NCBI RefSeq assembly: GCF_000003815.2 | Contig: NC_049982.1 | Coordinates: forward strand, 8,717,028 to 8,781,027 | Source: Branchiostoma floridae | Taxonomy: Eukaryota > Chordata > Leptocardii > Amphioxiformes > Branchiostomatidae | Direction of reading: 5' to 3' | Length of the DNA: 64,000 bases | Shown here: in pieces, positions 11,840 through 22,691 of the stretch | Position numbering within the stretch: the stretch's first letter is position 1 | Layout: each line of letters starts with the position of its first letter | The notes under the pieces: generated by a model | The model's database searches: none | The model's input: only the letters and a program-made list of their open reading frames with translations | Told to the model about the DNA's origin: nothing | Made by a program: the position numbers and the translations under genes

Positions 11840-12860
11840 GGTCAACAGCATATAACTCGAGAAATTGTGGATGGAACTTTGTGATTTTTGGTAGGTGTGT
11901 AGCGGTTGTCGAAAGGAATGCCAAGTTTGAAAACGGTTTACCTGGCGTTTTCCTACGGTACTGCAGCGAGCTTGGTATGTTTTTTGCGGTTTGTTTTGGG
12001 CAGCATAAGTCAAAATCTAGCTGGGCGATTTTCACGAAACTTTGTAGGTGTGTAGCGGTTTTGGAGAGGAAGGTCAAGTGCGAAAATGGTTTACCTGGCT
12101 CTTACCTACGGTGCTGTAGCGGGATTTGTATGTAAGTGCGTTTGTCTGTATGCAAGATAACTCGAGAACCCTTGAATGGATCCTGATTATATTTGTTAGG
12201 TGGATGGGGGTTAGGAAAACGAAGGTCAAGTTCGATAATGGGCACCCTAGTGGCTGCCTAAGGTACTGCAGCAAAACTTTTAATTTTGACACTTCGTGTT
12301 CTGGACATGCTGTGGTCATGATTTTTGAGTGGTAGATAGCCCTTGGAACAGAGAGTAACTGCTGTGTGTTTGGACCCCCTAGCGGCTTTTTGGGAACTGC
12401 AGACACCGATTTCCGTTCAAACTTTGGACGAGGATAACTCGAGAACGTGTAAACGGATCATCAGGATTTTCAGTATGTAGATAGAATGAGTGATGACTTA
12501 TACAATGTAATACTAATTATGCAAATCAGTAGCTAATTTGCATAATTAATGAGGAAAGTTCATAAATCCATTCCAACAGCATATAACTCAAGAAGCTGTG
12601 TATGGATTTTCATGATATTTAGTATTTAAGTAGCGGTTGCGGAAAGGAAGGTTGTGTTCGAAAATAGTTGACGTAGCATTTTCCGTTAGGACGGTAGCGG
12701 GCCGAGTGTGTGCGTCCGTTTGTTTGTGGAATGCATAACTCGAGAAGCCTTGAAAAAATCCTGATAATATTTGGTAGGTGGGTAGGGGTCAGGAAAACGA
12801 AGATAATATACTGATAGTGGCCCCCCTAGCGGCTTCCTAAGGTACTGCAGCAAAACTTAT
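11840..12860. repeat. Array of ~150-bp degenerate repeats
   Basis: Six or seven diverged units, each with a 'cataactcgagaa' start, a 'ttggtaggtgtgtagcggtt' middle, a 'gaaggtcaagttcgaaaa' block and a 'ctacggtactgcagc' end. The short frames on both strands inside it are interrupted between units and look non-coding. Confidence 0.75.
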
Positions 12861-14859
12861 TAACAGAAATAAACTGTGCTCTATATATCTCATTTTGACC
12901 TATATCTATGAACACAGCTGTTATACAGATGTTTTGCTGGAGCTGGACGCCCTTACACTGGGGACAAAGTCTTTGACAAGCATGAAATTCTGATTGACCA
13001 GGGATGCTACCAGGTCATCTGTCAGGTCACAGTCTGGTTTTTGGTAATATCTGTGTGTATGTGAGGAACATAGTTCATGCAGTCATTTGCTATTTAGTAA
13101 TACATGAACAAGACCTTAAAGTCTTGAATAAAGACATGATTATTTGGCGAAGAGATGGGTTCGTTGAACTCTAGTTGCAGATTGTCTCTACTCCATACTG
13201 TTTATTCAAAGCGAACATAATATTACAGGGAATGAGTAACAAATAGATCTATTGAAACATTGCATCTTACTGACGAAAGACTTTTCACACATTTACCTCT
13301 AAACAGATAACTAGTATATCTAAGATATCCAGAAGGTAGCTCTCAGGGTGAGTTTTGGTAAGTTATAGATAACGTATTATGATAACTGGATTTAGAAGTA
13401 AACTAGTCGCATCCAAAAGTCTTGGACAAAACATGTCCAGCCATCATGCAGACATGTACCGCATGGTTTTAAAGTCTGAGTAAGAAGACTGCGGAGGACG
13501 GCAACTTGTCAAAATGCAAAAACTGTGAATTTTCAGATAGCAAATTCATAACGCTACATATCATCAAGTCGAGCAAGGTCTACTTCGACGTGGAAGAACT
13601 GGTCTTGACCAGAGGCAAGAGTGTCATCTTCGAAAAGAAACGTTTTGCTGATATGACAAAAACACAGTCATGTACTACCAAAGAAAATATATGTTGGTAT
13701 AACCTGGACTGTAAATCGAAAAAAAAACTCAGAACACTTACCTTTTTAGCGCCAAGATGGCATCCATCTTGGAAACTAGTGACCTCTGACCTGAATGCCG
13801 GACAGCTGACCTTTGCGATGAAAGACTACCTGACGCTGCAATACCATAGAACGTCTCCAGGAGGCCCACCATAGACCTTCACACTTGTTTTTACTCTTTG
13901 TCTTGACCTTCCCACCTGACTAATATCACCATGATTCATCCATACCTTCTTGGTAAGTAATTGTTGGTCACAACTTGAGAGACACAGTCAGACACGCCTA
14001 AAATACTTTATCTTATGGAGATGATGTAGAAGTTTTGATTTGTTGTTTTATCACATCGCCCATACACACACTCTTATAAATTCACAGAATTGAAGCATCA
14101 TGTGATAGTTATGCAGGTACTAGTTCTTTTTTAAACGTTTTATTTGAGTTGAGTGATAGCCTTTCTTTTTAACCCTATCCGATGGCTCTATGATAATTGC
14201 CATGGTGGTAGCATAAGAATTAGGCATCTCACGGATGGATACTTTACTTTACTTTACTTTTACTTTATTAGAATTGCGACAATACAATACGGATGGATAC
14301 GGATAATACGACAGGCTGCAGCCATTGATGTAATCTACATTTTAGTGATGTCATCACTTCCTGACTAATCCCACAAAGTAAATCTAGGATGTGTCGCTGT
14401 GGCCACCACAACGAACAGATAACAACACACAGCTTGATATCTGCACCATATAACACACCACTGAGATGAAGACCTGATTTTTCAGCATTGTGCTACAGAA
14501 AACTTTGTCTCCGAAGATACAACAGTGCCATTACATACCGAGTAAAGGTGACTACATCTGAATTCCGCTCTTATTTTCTGCATGTATAAATAAACATGTC
14601 CCATGCGTCCGTTACCTATTAGGGACAATCACTAAGCAGTGAGGTTAGAATTGCGTTAGCAGATAAGATTACTCATTGATATTCAAACCACTTCAAATTA
14701 CAAATTGAAATGTAAATCAATATTTCCTCTACCACCTACCCCTTGCCTACCATATGCGTCATTATTGTGATTGCTCCTATGTCAGGGACGAGTTATACTA
14801 ACGTTAGAACGTGTTGATTGAACATCTAAAGATTAATTAATAGACCTGTAGGCGTTTCA
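12861..14859. other. No convincing gene
   Basis: A 122-codon plus-strand frame at 13506-13874 lacks recognisable domains and overlaps repeat-like DNA (cgccaagatggcatccatct). A short actttactttacttt repeat lies near 14240. Nothing else was supported. Confidence 0.4.
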
Positions 14860-15156
14860 TCACAAGGCTGTGTCCAGAGTCACAAACCATTTCCCAGTAA
14901 GATCACGTTTGGCTACGTTGAAGACGAGCGGACTTCCGGAAACTTCGACACTTTCCCCCAGGATGCAGAGGCGGACAGAGATGGCAAACGGTCTCCTCGG
15001 ACAGTGGAAGGCCACGATGAAGTCCCCCTTGCGGCCGGGGTCGCACCGCACTTCACAGGGCATCTCATGTTCCCCCAGTCTGGCCACGGCGCGGAGGTCA
15101 CCGCTCTGAATGCTGTACCGTGCCTGTACAGTCATGTCAAAGTAGATCGTAAGTAC
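14860..15156 (-). CDS. Filamin-type Ig-like domain exon (TRIM-like?)
   Basis: This 99-codon exon follows a pyrimidine-rich acceptor (gctccaggccccgcag) and runs to a stop at 14860. Its pattern fits the filamin/ABP280 Ig-like repeat: VRCDPGRKGDFIVAFHCP, then ISVRL, then SGSPLVFNV, matching the usual D-x-G-x-Y-x-V ... GSPF-x-V framework. In animals such repeats occur in filamins and in TRIM2/3/45/71-type proteins. No RING, B-box or NHL part was found nearby, so the parent gene is unclear. A possible preceding exon in matching phase is 15714-15611 (contains VLTWQPGQECCIP), but a further 43-bp candidate at 15999-15957 does not fit the phase. It could be a gene fragment. Confidence 0.4.
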   Translation of the reverse strand, partial: VLTIYFDMTVQARYSIQSGDLRAVARLGEHEMPCEVRCDPGRKGDFIVAFHCPRRPFAISVRLCILGESVEVSGSPLVFNVAKRDLTGKWFVTLDTAL

Positions 15157-15339
15157 CTGCGGGGCCTGGAGCAAGTGGGTGAAAAGCAGCTTGGAAGCAC
15201 TTGAATGAAAGAGAAGCAGTAGTAGTAAATCGCATCAAAAGTATAAAGTGATCCTTCTCCTCCTCGCCATCCCAATCTCTCTCCCTGCTCTTCCCCTCCC
15301 TTTCCCCTTTCTATGTATATCTATCTTTCCATCTCTATG

Positions 15340-15404
15340 TACAGATATATTCATATAGATCTCTCTCACTCTGTCTTTCTGTCTCTCTCTCTCTGTCTTT
15401 CTCT

Positions 15405-15482
<78 letters not shown>

Positions 15483-15492
15483 GACAGACAGG
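15340..15492. repeat. (TC)n, (GA)n and (GACA)n microsatellite
   Basis: Compound simple repeat: pyrimidine-rich ctctct, then gagaga, then gacagacaga. The apparent 78-codon frame across it is low complexity. Confidence 0.9.
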
Positions 15493-16276
15493 GATATAAT
15501 GAGAGTCCTCTCTCTTAATATTTTTCATGCTCGGTTATTTTGGGGGTGAAATATGGTAATTGGTTCGAACAGTGCATCTGTGCATATTGGAGGATATCAG
15601 TTTTACTAACCTTTCTTTGGCATATGGGTATACAACATTCTTGCCCAGGCTGCCAGGTCAGCACTTCTACATCCGGGCACTTAAGATAGAAGAACTTTGC
15701 AGACAGCACACAGGCTGTGAAGTCAACCTAGAGGAATAGTTATTCCACATATATATCATAAAACAAGATATAAGAGTAATGGTATATTAGCCACAAAGTT
15801 ATCTATCGTATTGTGCCAAGATAGAATTGATCAAGGAATACTACGACGAAAAGAAAATTATTAAATGCACATCGAGAAACGCAAGGAATTCGCGTCTTAA
15901 AGTCATGCAGTCTCCACCACTAGTGAATACCGTTGTGCGTGATATGGATCACATACCTGTCGTTGTGTTTCAAGTTCATCTAGCCACGAGACTGCGAGTC
16001 TGGCAAAGAAAAAAAAGCAGACATAAAATGTGATTCTTCTCTCTTATTCAATCATTTCATTTTCTCTCACCTGAGCGATTACGTGGGAGTCATTAAGTGT
16101 CCCAGCATACATTGGACAGAAATTTCCCACCTAAAATTGAAATATATTTTCACAGTAATAAATTTTCAAAATAGAACTGACAGTTTTCGTTTTACCTCTA
16201 TCCTTATCCGTGTGATGTAAAATTGTGGAGAAGTCGGTTGTAACGATGTAAAACGAACAAAATACAACGTCAAGTA

Positions 16277-19200
16277 TTAATAAATGCTAGTAGGTATTAA
16301 CTTGGAAAATGCAGTCTTTCTCTGGGCATACCTTTTGATCTTGTCAACATCCTTGCAGTTGAGTGGCAGCTCAGCAATGCCTACTCTCGCTGGAGCGTCC
16401 AGACGCACGAAACATTCGTTGTCCTTCTCCAGCTCATTCCAGTGCTGCTCAGTTCGGACGACAAAGTTCAGCAACGCGGCACCGATTGTGGCGATGCTGT
16501 TTGGCTTGCTGGCACCGCTTGTCGCATCACCACCACATCCCACAGAGAGCATCGTATCAATGCACCGGTCAGGCCAAACTTCTTTTGCCAGCTTCTTGCC
16601 TTCCCCGGCGGGGCAGTTTGCTCCGATGGCCCCGTCACAGAATTGTCGCTTCTCTCCTTTATAGAGCAACTGAACCGATGGAAAGTACGTCGGCGCCGCA
16701 GTACTTGCCAAAACCGCGTCGCGAGCCTTCAGAGAACAGTCGTGGCCAGAAAGGGTGACGGTTTTCACCCTGTCCATATCGTAAGCACAGCAGGCTACTA
16801 CGGGCAGCACCAGATCTGCTGGAGGAGTGAACTCTTCTTCTTCCTCTTCTATGACAATCGAGGAACGTCGCCCCACATGTTGGAACATTTTGTGGTTGTT
16901 TTTCACAACTAACGACGGCCGTCGCCTAGTATGTTGGAATAGTGTATGCTCGCCTTCTTCTTTCAGTTCCTGTAGCATGTCTACGCTCATTGACAGCCTT
17001 TTACTCACTAAGCGAAGGCCTCTAGGACGGAGCGTTTCAGATGTCTGAGACTGGGAAAGAGACTCTGTCGACGAGACGCTTACCCTTGAACCAACCTTCA
17101 CTGGTGCACCGCTTAAAAGCGTGTCTCCAAAAACATCTACTAAAAGCTTCTGAAGGTTTTTGTTGGAATATATGGTTCCACTCAGGACGGCAAGCGTCGT
17201 GCCCGAAAACCTCCTCCAGCCAGACTTAACGAAGATCGTCGACACACTATCCTCAATCAATCGGCGAGCATCTATAGGGCTGAAGTTCATCCTACCTATG
17301 GCCGCGCCTACCGCTGAACCGATGCTTGTTCCAATGATGAGGTCAAATAGCTCTCGAAACGGGATGCCCGGGGCAAAAGGGGTTATCTTCTTGTAAACAG
17401 CGTCTAGTACCATAGCTTGGAAAATGCCCTTTGATCCACCGCCATCTAAAGCGAGGACCCGAACGCCAATCAAGTTCGACTCTGGCATGGAAACGGGCTC
17501 ATCTCGAGTGTCAAGAGACTGTGATTGCGCGAGTGACGCTCGGCTGTCTTCGACATTTCCTCGACAGCCAAAAGGGCAGTTTCCATCGGCATTTAGAAGC
17601 TTCTGGTCCGCAGTACACATGCGGTGGCCACAAGGTAGGGGAGGCTCAGCCTGCGCAGAGAAGCAGATTGTGCAAACATCTGTGGAGTTACCGATATCAG
17701 CCTCCTGAAAACGCTGAAGCACCTCCACTTGAGCTTTGGCAATGTCTCTGATGCTTTTTGATGCCACACCCTGCTGTATGTGTTTCATACACTCGTCACT
17801 TGTTGGACTTGCTGCCCGTCCTTCAAATTCGCCCTTCCATTTGCTGCAATCTTTCTCTTTCCTCTGAAAACAGGCATTGGTTTTGGTGATCCTTGCGTCG
17901 GGGTTTTCGTGAAAGTCTCCGTGTTCCCCTGCTGTCAGGGTGCATGGGAACATCTCGCCGTCGTCAAGGGGAGGGGACTCAGCACGACAAGGGCAGTAGC
18001 TCTCAAATGTCTCTGTCGAGGCCTCTAGTATGTTCTGTATTTCTGGCTCCATTGTCTCGACAAACTCGTCGTCTTCGCCATACATAGACATGTTGGCCGC
18101 CAGCGTGTAGGCAATGGAACCTGTGAGACTCTCCATGGCTGTTCCTACGAGTTTGTCATAAAAACCTCGATACTTTGTCATTCCGCCATCCTGATCGGAG
18201 GTCGATCCCAAAATGCTTTCACTGACTTGTGTAAAAAATCGATCGAAAAATATCGATTTGTTGTCGATACGGCATAGCCGTTTGGTCGCCAATCCAGGTA
18301 GATTTTCGAAAAATTCTCCCCACGAAGACTCGCTGCCCGCGTCTCTGAGTTTGGAGTTGACGCAGTGGATCATGTCTTTGACTAGGGTCCAGAACAGCTT
18401 TTCCGACAGCAGGGAAGAAATTCCGACTGATCGAATTTTCATTGCCTGTCGACTGCGGATTACATCACGACGTAACTCTCCAATCGTGGACTTTAGAACA
18501 TTCAAGGATTGTTTGAAGTTTTCTTCGTCGTTACTTTGCGGCAATGACATGACCCTAACAGACTGATACAGGTTCTGTAGTTCCTCGGACATGTAGATGT
18601 TGTTTAAGAAGGAGTTGGTGGCATCAATGCCGTCGATGTTGAAGTTGACTGCAGTGCTCTTGTTCTTTAAAATGACCAAGGCTGGTTTCCATTCATATTC
18701 AACGCCTTTGGAGGCATCCCTAGCAATCGCTGCTATTGTATCCAGCATGTTAAAATCGCTCACAGGGCTTTGGTGCACGTAAACTACTACATCGCTAAGG
18801 AGAAAGGCTAGTGATGGGAGGGTTTTCATTGTCAGCTTCTTCCGCTTCTCAAGGTGTTTGGCCACGATCCTGTGCAGCCAATGCACTACCGGCACTTCCT
18901 CTAGAAGGCGCTGATTGACCGTACGCGGTATCTGCCCACCAGCGCCCTCAAAGTCTGCCAGTATGACCCGTTGGTTGTTCTGTAACTCTCCAGGTAAGGG
19001 CAGTGTTGTGCATGGGTAGACATAGACGCCCGCTGTCTCCGTCAGCATCTGATGCGGTGCTGCGATGACCGGGCGACAGGCGGCGTCCACGCTCTCCTCC
19101 AGAAGACTGCATATCAAGCTGCTTTTCCCAACTCCCGCGCCGCCAATGAAGGAGATGATGGGAACGTGATCCTTGCTATGTGCGGCAGACAACCACTCAC

Positions 19201-19312
19201 CCAACAAGGCTTCGTTAAGCGTTAGCACATCCCCTGTTCTTGTCTCAGGATTGAGTTGGAGGAGCTGGTATTGTTGGAATGTTGTTGGTTGTTTCTCCTG
19301 GTGCTCGTTCAT
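16277..19312 (-). CDS. GTPase-like / RING-like / patatin phospholipase protein
   Basis: Single uninterrupted frame of 1011 residues starting at ATG 19312. Residues 51-70 hold a P-loop (GGAGVGKSS, K63, S64); DFEG at 120-123 fits a DxxG G3 motif; ILKNKST near 214 is a weak G4 lacking the usual Asp. Residues 547-583 form a RING-like zinc finger (CTIC, CGHRMC, CPFGC) in which one expected Cys is Asp569. Residues 617-1000 are a patatin domain: oxyanion loop DGGGSKG (623-629), nucleophile GTSIG (Ser663) and dyad Asp893 in FCDGAIG, so it looks catalytically intact as a lipid acyl hydrolase. A long insert (about 743-830) has two similar basic segments (FQHTRRRPSLVV, FQHVGRRSSIVI), possible phosphosites. 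No signal peptide. Intronless, unlike its neighbours. An acceptor-like ctgacag just upstream could mark a 5'-UTR intron. Function unknown; an immune effector role is only inferred. Confidence 0.75.
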   Translation of the reverse strand: MNEHQEKQPTTFQQYQLLQLNPETRTGDVLTLNEALLGEWLSAAHSKDHVPIISFIGGAGVGKSSLICSLLEESVDAACRPVIAAPHQMLTETAGVYVYPCTTLPLPGELQNNQRVILADFEGAGGQIPRTVNQRLLEEVPVVHWLHRIVAKHLEKRKKLTMKTLPSLAFLLSDVVVYVHQSPVSDFNMLDTIAAIARDASKGVEYEWKPALVILKNKSTAVNFNIDGIDATNSFLNNIYMSEELQNLYQSVRVMSLPQSNDEENFKQSLNVLKSTIGELRRDVIRSRQAMKIRSVGISSLLSEKLFWTLVKDMIHCVNSKLRDAGSESSWGEFFENLPGLATKRLCRIDNKSIFFDRFFTQVSESILGSTSDQDGGMTKYRGFYDKLVGTAMESLTGSIAYTLAANMSMYGEDDEFVETMEPEIQNILEASTETFESYCPCRAESPPLDDGEMFPCTLTAGEHGDFHENPDARITKTNACFQRKEKDCSKWKGEFEGRAASPTSDECMKHIQQGVASKSIRDIAKAQVEVLQRFQEADIGNSTDVCTICFSAQAEPPLPCGHRMCTADQKLLNADGNCPFGCRGNVEDSRASLAQSQSLDTRDEPVSMPESNLIGVRVLALDGGGSKGIFQAMVLDAVYKKITPFAPGIPFRELFDLIIGTSIGSAVGAAIGRMNFSPIDARRLIEDSVSTIFVKSGWRRFSGTTLAVLSGTIYSNKNLQKLLVDVFGDTLLSGAPVKVGSRVSVSSTESLSQSQTSETLRPRGLRLVSKRLSMSVDMLQELKEEGEHTLFQHTRRRPSLVVKNNHKMFQHVGRRSSIVIEEEEEEFTPPADLVLPVVACCAYDMDRVKTVTLSGHDCSLKARDAVLASTAAPTYFPSVQLLYKGEKRQFCDGAIGANCPAGEGKKLAKEVWPDRCIDTMLSVGCGGDATSGASKPNSIATIGAALLNFVVRTEQHWNELEKDNECFVRLDAPARVGIAELPLNCKDVDKIKRYAQRKTAFSKLIPTSIY

Positions 19313-19458
19313 ATTGCTGCTGTCAGTTCACTCAACTGACCAAAATTGAAATTTGTTGCCTACACTAGGTGGAAAATAGGCTGAGTAGGTTGCTTGAAAT
19401 ACCGTGCCGTAGACATTGGGGTCAAATAACGATGAGCCGATCGCGACTAGTTCTCAGA

Positions 19459-20412
19459 GTCTCAAAGAGCCGACATATTCCATTGTTCTTTCCAAGGTAC
19501 AAACGGCACAAAGGACGACTGTAAATAGAGTAACACTTTTATCAGTGGTTAAACAGGCTAAGAAAATGTAGGATAAAACAATTTTGCCTTGATAGAAAAG
19601 TTGTATTGTTCTTTACGTGCTATAATGCTTGAATTTCTTAAGCTAAGAAGATGTTGTAATCGTGTTAGGTTTGTAATACTATATTCTAGTTTTTTGTAAA
19701 TACCATGTTAGTTGGTTCCTCCCTCATAGTATCACTGCCGATATATCCAATTATGTGGTTCAGAAAGAGACGTTAATTCATTTTCATTTTAGACGTAGTA
19801 AACATATTCAACCTATGACATAACGTTATTGCAGAACAAAGCAGACGGTGGACATAAAAAGACACCTTGCTAACGTACCTCCACAATACCCCTATCCTGT
19901 CGCTGGGGATAGCGAAGAACGGTTAAGGCATGTCCAGTGCGAAACTGGTGGCCTGCCGCTCCTACCGTTCACTGAATGCACTGTGTACCCTTCAGGTGTG
20001 CTGCCATGGCAAGCATTACTGACTCCCGGGAAACTCTTTATAGATTCCAGTATGGCAACCACGCTTCTGTCTAGTTCTTACGTATCTAGCTTCCATTGTT
20101 CGTATTACAAAGACAGGATTGCACAGATTTAATGTAGCCAAGAAGCAACTATCGCAATTTGACCGTAGCTACTCGTCTTTTATGTTATAAATCGCAGCCT
20201 TTCTCTTCGGAACACGTCTTTCTTACAAAATTTAGATGAGGTTTTAAGCTTTACTACTTTATCCAATGTTCTCTATCGTAACAATAACCAACAAACTTTT
20301 CGTCTAATACAGAATGGCACTGCGTAATTTTAACCTCCATAGCAGGCTCTCTGGGGCCTTTTATTGGTAATCTCCAACAGATCCTACGATAGCATAAGAT
20401 GGTATCAAAAGT
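19459..20412. repeat. Tandem duplication, copy 1 (~955 bp)
   Basis: Highly similar to 20413-21412 (both contain gtctcaaagagccga, a gacggtggacataaaaagac block and cctgccgctcctaccgttca). It lies directly upstream of the patatin-protein gene. The copy ends inside a truncated TIR element beginning tccatagcaggctctctggg at 20337. A 94-codon frame in it is only partly kept in copy 2, so coding is doubtful. Confidence 0.85.
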
Positions 20413-21412
20413 CAAGAGTCTCAAAGAGCCGATATATTCCATTGTTCTTTCCAAGGTACAAACGGCACAAAGGACGACTGTAAATAGAGTAACACTTTTA
20501 TCAGTGGTTAAACAGGCTAAATAAAATGGAGGATAAAACAATTTTGCCTTGATAAAAAAGTTGCATTGTTCTTTACGTGCTGTAATGCTTGAGTTTCTTA
20601 AGTTAAGAAGATGTTGTAATCGTGTTAGGTTTGTAATACTATATTCCAGTTTTTTGTAAATACCATGTTAGTTGGTTCCTCCCTCATAGTATCACTGCCG
20701 ATATATCCAATTATATGGTTCACAAAGGGACGTTAATTCATTCTCATTTCAGACGTAGTAAACATATTCAATCTATGACATAACGTTATTGCAGAACAAA
20801 GTAGACGGTGGACATAAAAAGACACCTTGCTAACGTACCTCCAGAATACCCCATATCCTGTCGCTGACACACATAGCGAAGAACGGTTAAGGCATGTCCA
20901 GTGCGAAACTGGTGGCCTGCCGCTCCTACCGTTCACTGAATGCACTGTGTACCCTTCAGGTGTGCTGCCATGGCAAGCATTATTGACTCCCGGGAAACTC
21001 TTTATAGATTCCATTATGGCAACCACGCTTCTGTTTAGGACTTATGTATCTAGCTTCCATTGTTCGTATTGCAATGGCAGGATTGCACAGATCTAATGTA
21101 GCCAAGGAGCAACTATCGCAATTTTACCGTAGCTACTCGCCCTTTTATGCTATAAATCGCGACCCATTCAATGTGTGAATAATAGTCCCTGCAGACTAAG
21201 CGCAGCTGAAGCCTTTCTCTTCGGAACACGTCTTTCTTACAAAATCTAGATGAGATTTTAAGCTTTACTACTTTATCCCATGTTCTCTATCGTAACAATA
21301 ACCCACTAATATTTCGTCTAATACAGAATGGCACTGCGTCCATAGCAGGCTCTCTGGGGCCTTTTATTGGTAATCTCCAGCAGATCCTACGGTAGCATAA
21401 GATAGTATCAAA
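20413..21412. repeat. Tandem duplication, copy 2 (~1000 bp)
   Basis: Second copy of the preceding unit, with point changes, small indels and about 40 extra bases near 21165-21210. It leads into the complete TIR element at 21339-21623, so the duplication breakpoint lies within that element. Confidence 0.85.
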
Positions 21413-21623
21413 AGCTGGCAGAGGAGTAAAGCCGGCTTAGGAGTGTGTTTTGCTACCAGCTTAAGCCACCAGCGTAAGATCTGCTTGGAGATTGTTTCTG
21501 TGGCTCATGATACACTTTTGGCCATTTTTGGCCATTTCTTTTTGTACTGGCCATGGAACGCTGCTTGTCGGCCGTCGCTGATTACTGGCCCCTAAAAAAT
21601 GGCCCCAGAGAGCCTGCTATGGA
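21339..21623. mobile_element. MITE with 23-bp inverted repeats
   Basis: Terminal inverted repeats tccatagcaggctctctggg at 21339 and the complement ending at 21623. No coding capacity. A truncated left half is present in the upstream duplication copy at 20337-20412. Confidence 0.75.
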
Positions 21624-21626
21624 GGC

Positions 21627-22691
21627 GTAAAGCCCCGGTCACAAAGCGCGTACGATTCCTTGCGATTCCTTCCGATGCGCAGTATGAGCGCAGTGCGTCG
21701 TAAGTCGGGGGAAAATCGGAAGCAATGGTTTAAATATATAAAGCCGTGGTCACAAAGCGCGTAGTGCATCGTACGATGAGGTCATAAGAGCGTTCCTGTG
21801 TCAATCGCAGTAAATCGGGGAGCGTCGTATGACGAAAAATAGAGCTGAAATGGATTTTGAACATGTTCAAAATTTCGCTATCGTCGTAAGATTTTATTTG
21901 CCCCCATAGCAGACTTCATTACGGCAATTTTTGTCTACTGATGAGGTTATAGATTTATGAATTGTTAGCATGTTGTGATCGTTTCAGTTTTCCCTGATAT
22001 TGTCGATATTGACGAAAAGGGAAAATATATCAGTCGCAACTGCCACAGTCGCAACCAGAGAACAGCGCGTCCCGCACAGGTGATGCAGACAATTGTTTGA
22101 TCGCTTCATGCACGTGAGTTTATAATTAGATCAAATCTAAGCTCTCGTCGGTCTTGGGTCAGTTTACCATAATCGTAATAACGTTAACCATGGGGACAAC
22201 TCGAACATAAAGGCAGGCTCTATGAGTCGGAAATATATATGATATAATGCTTATGATATGATTTTTGTATGATTGCATCTTTTTGTTGATAGCATATCAT
22301 GATACGATCTTCGAAAGAGCCTGACACGTAGAGCCGGCAAGCAGGCCGAGATAATCATACCAGTACTCACGCTTGATTTGAACTTTTCTTGTAATATTCT
22401 TGTTGTCATGGTCTCTTTTAATTTATTTTTACAGTTAAAGATATTATAGGAAGGTATTCAACAGCTAAGTCCACATTTTGTTCGTTAAAGAAGCACAAAA
22501 GCGGCCAGGCGGCTATTCAAAAGAGACACAAGTGAAAAATCGTACGACGCTGGAAAAATTTTGAACATCATCCGATGCGTTGCGATGGCTGATTTTGCTT
22601 ACGATTTTGCTGCGATTTACTGCGCTCATCGTACGATATGCGGAATATACCATCGCAAGAAATCGTACGCGCTTTGTGACCGGGGCTTTAC
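21627..22691. mobile_element. MITE-like TIR element (1065 bp)
   Basis: Perfect ~31-bp inverted repeats: gtaaagccccggtcacaaag at 21627 and the complement ending at 22691. A second, slightly different end-like block (aaagccgtggtcacaaagcg) lies inside at 21740, suggesting a nested or rearranged copy. No transposase was seen. It starts 4 bp after the preceding MITE. Confidence 0.75.

Noticed and set aside
13506-13874. 122-codon plus-strand frame
   Set aside because: No recognisable domain, partly repeat-like sequence and no splice or promoter evidence.
15957-15999. 43-bp exon upstream of the filamin-type exon
   Set aside because: Good acceptor and donor, but neither usable frame joins the next candidate exon without a stop or phase clash.
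16277-19312. Bacterial contamination as the source of the intronless patatin gene
   Set aside because: It sits between animal repeats and spliced genes in continuous sequence, with no operon neighbours or ribosome-binding site. Ancient transfer is not excluded.
19459-21412. LTR pair of a retrotransposon
   Set aside because: The two copies are directly adjacent with no internal region, primer-binding site or polyprotein; tandem duplication is simpler.
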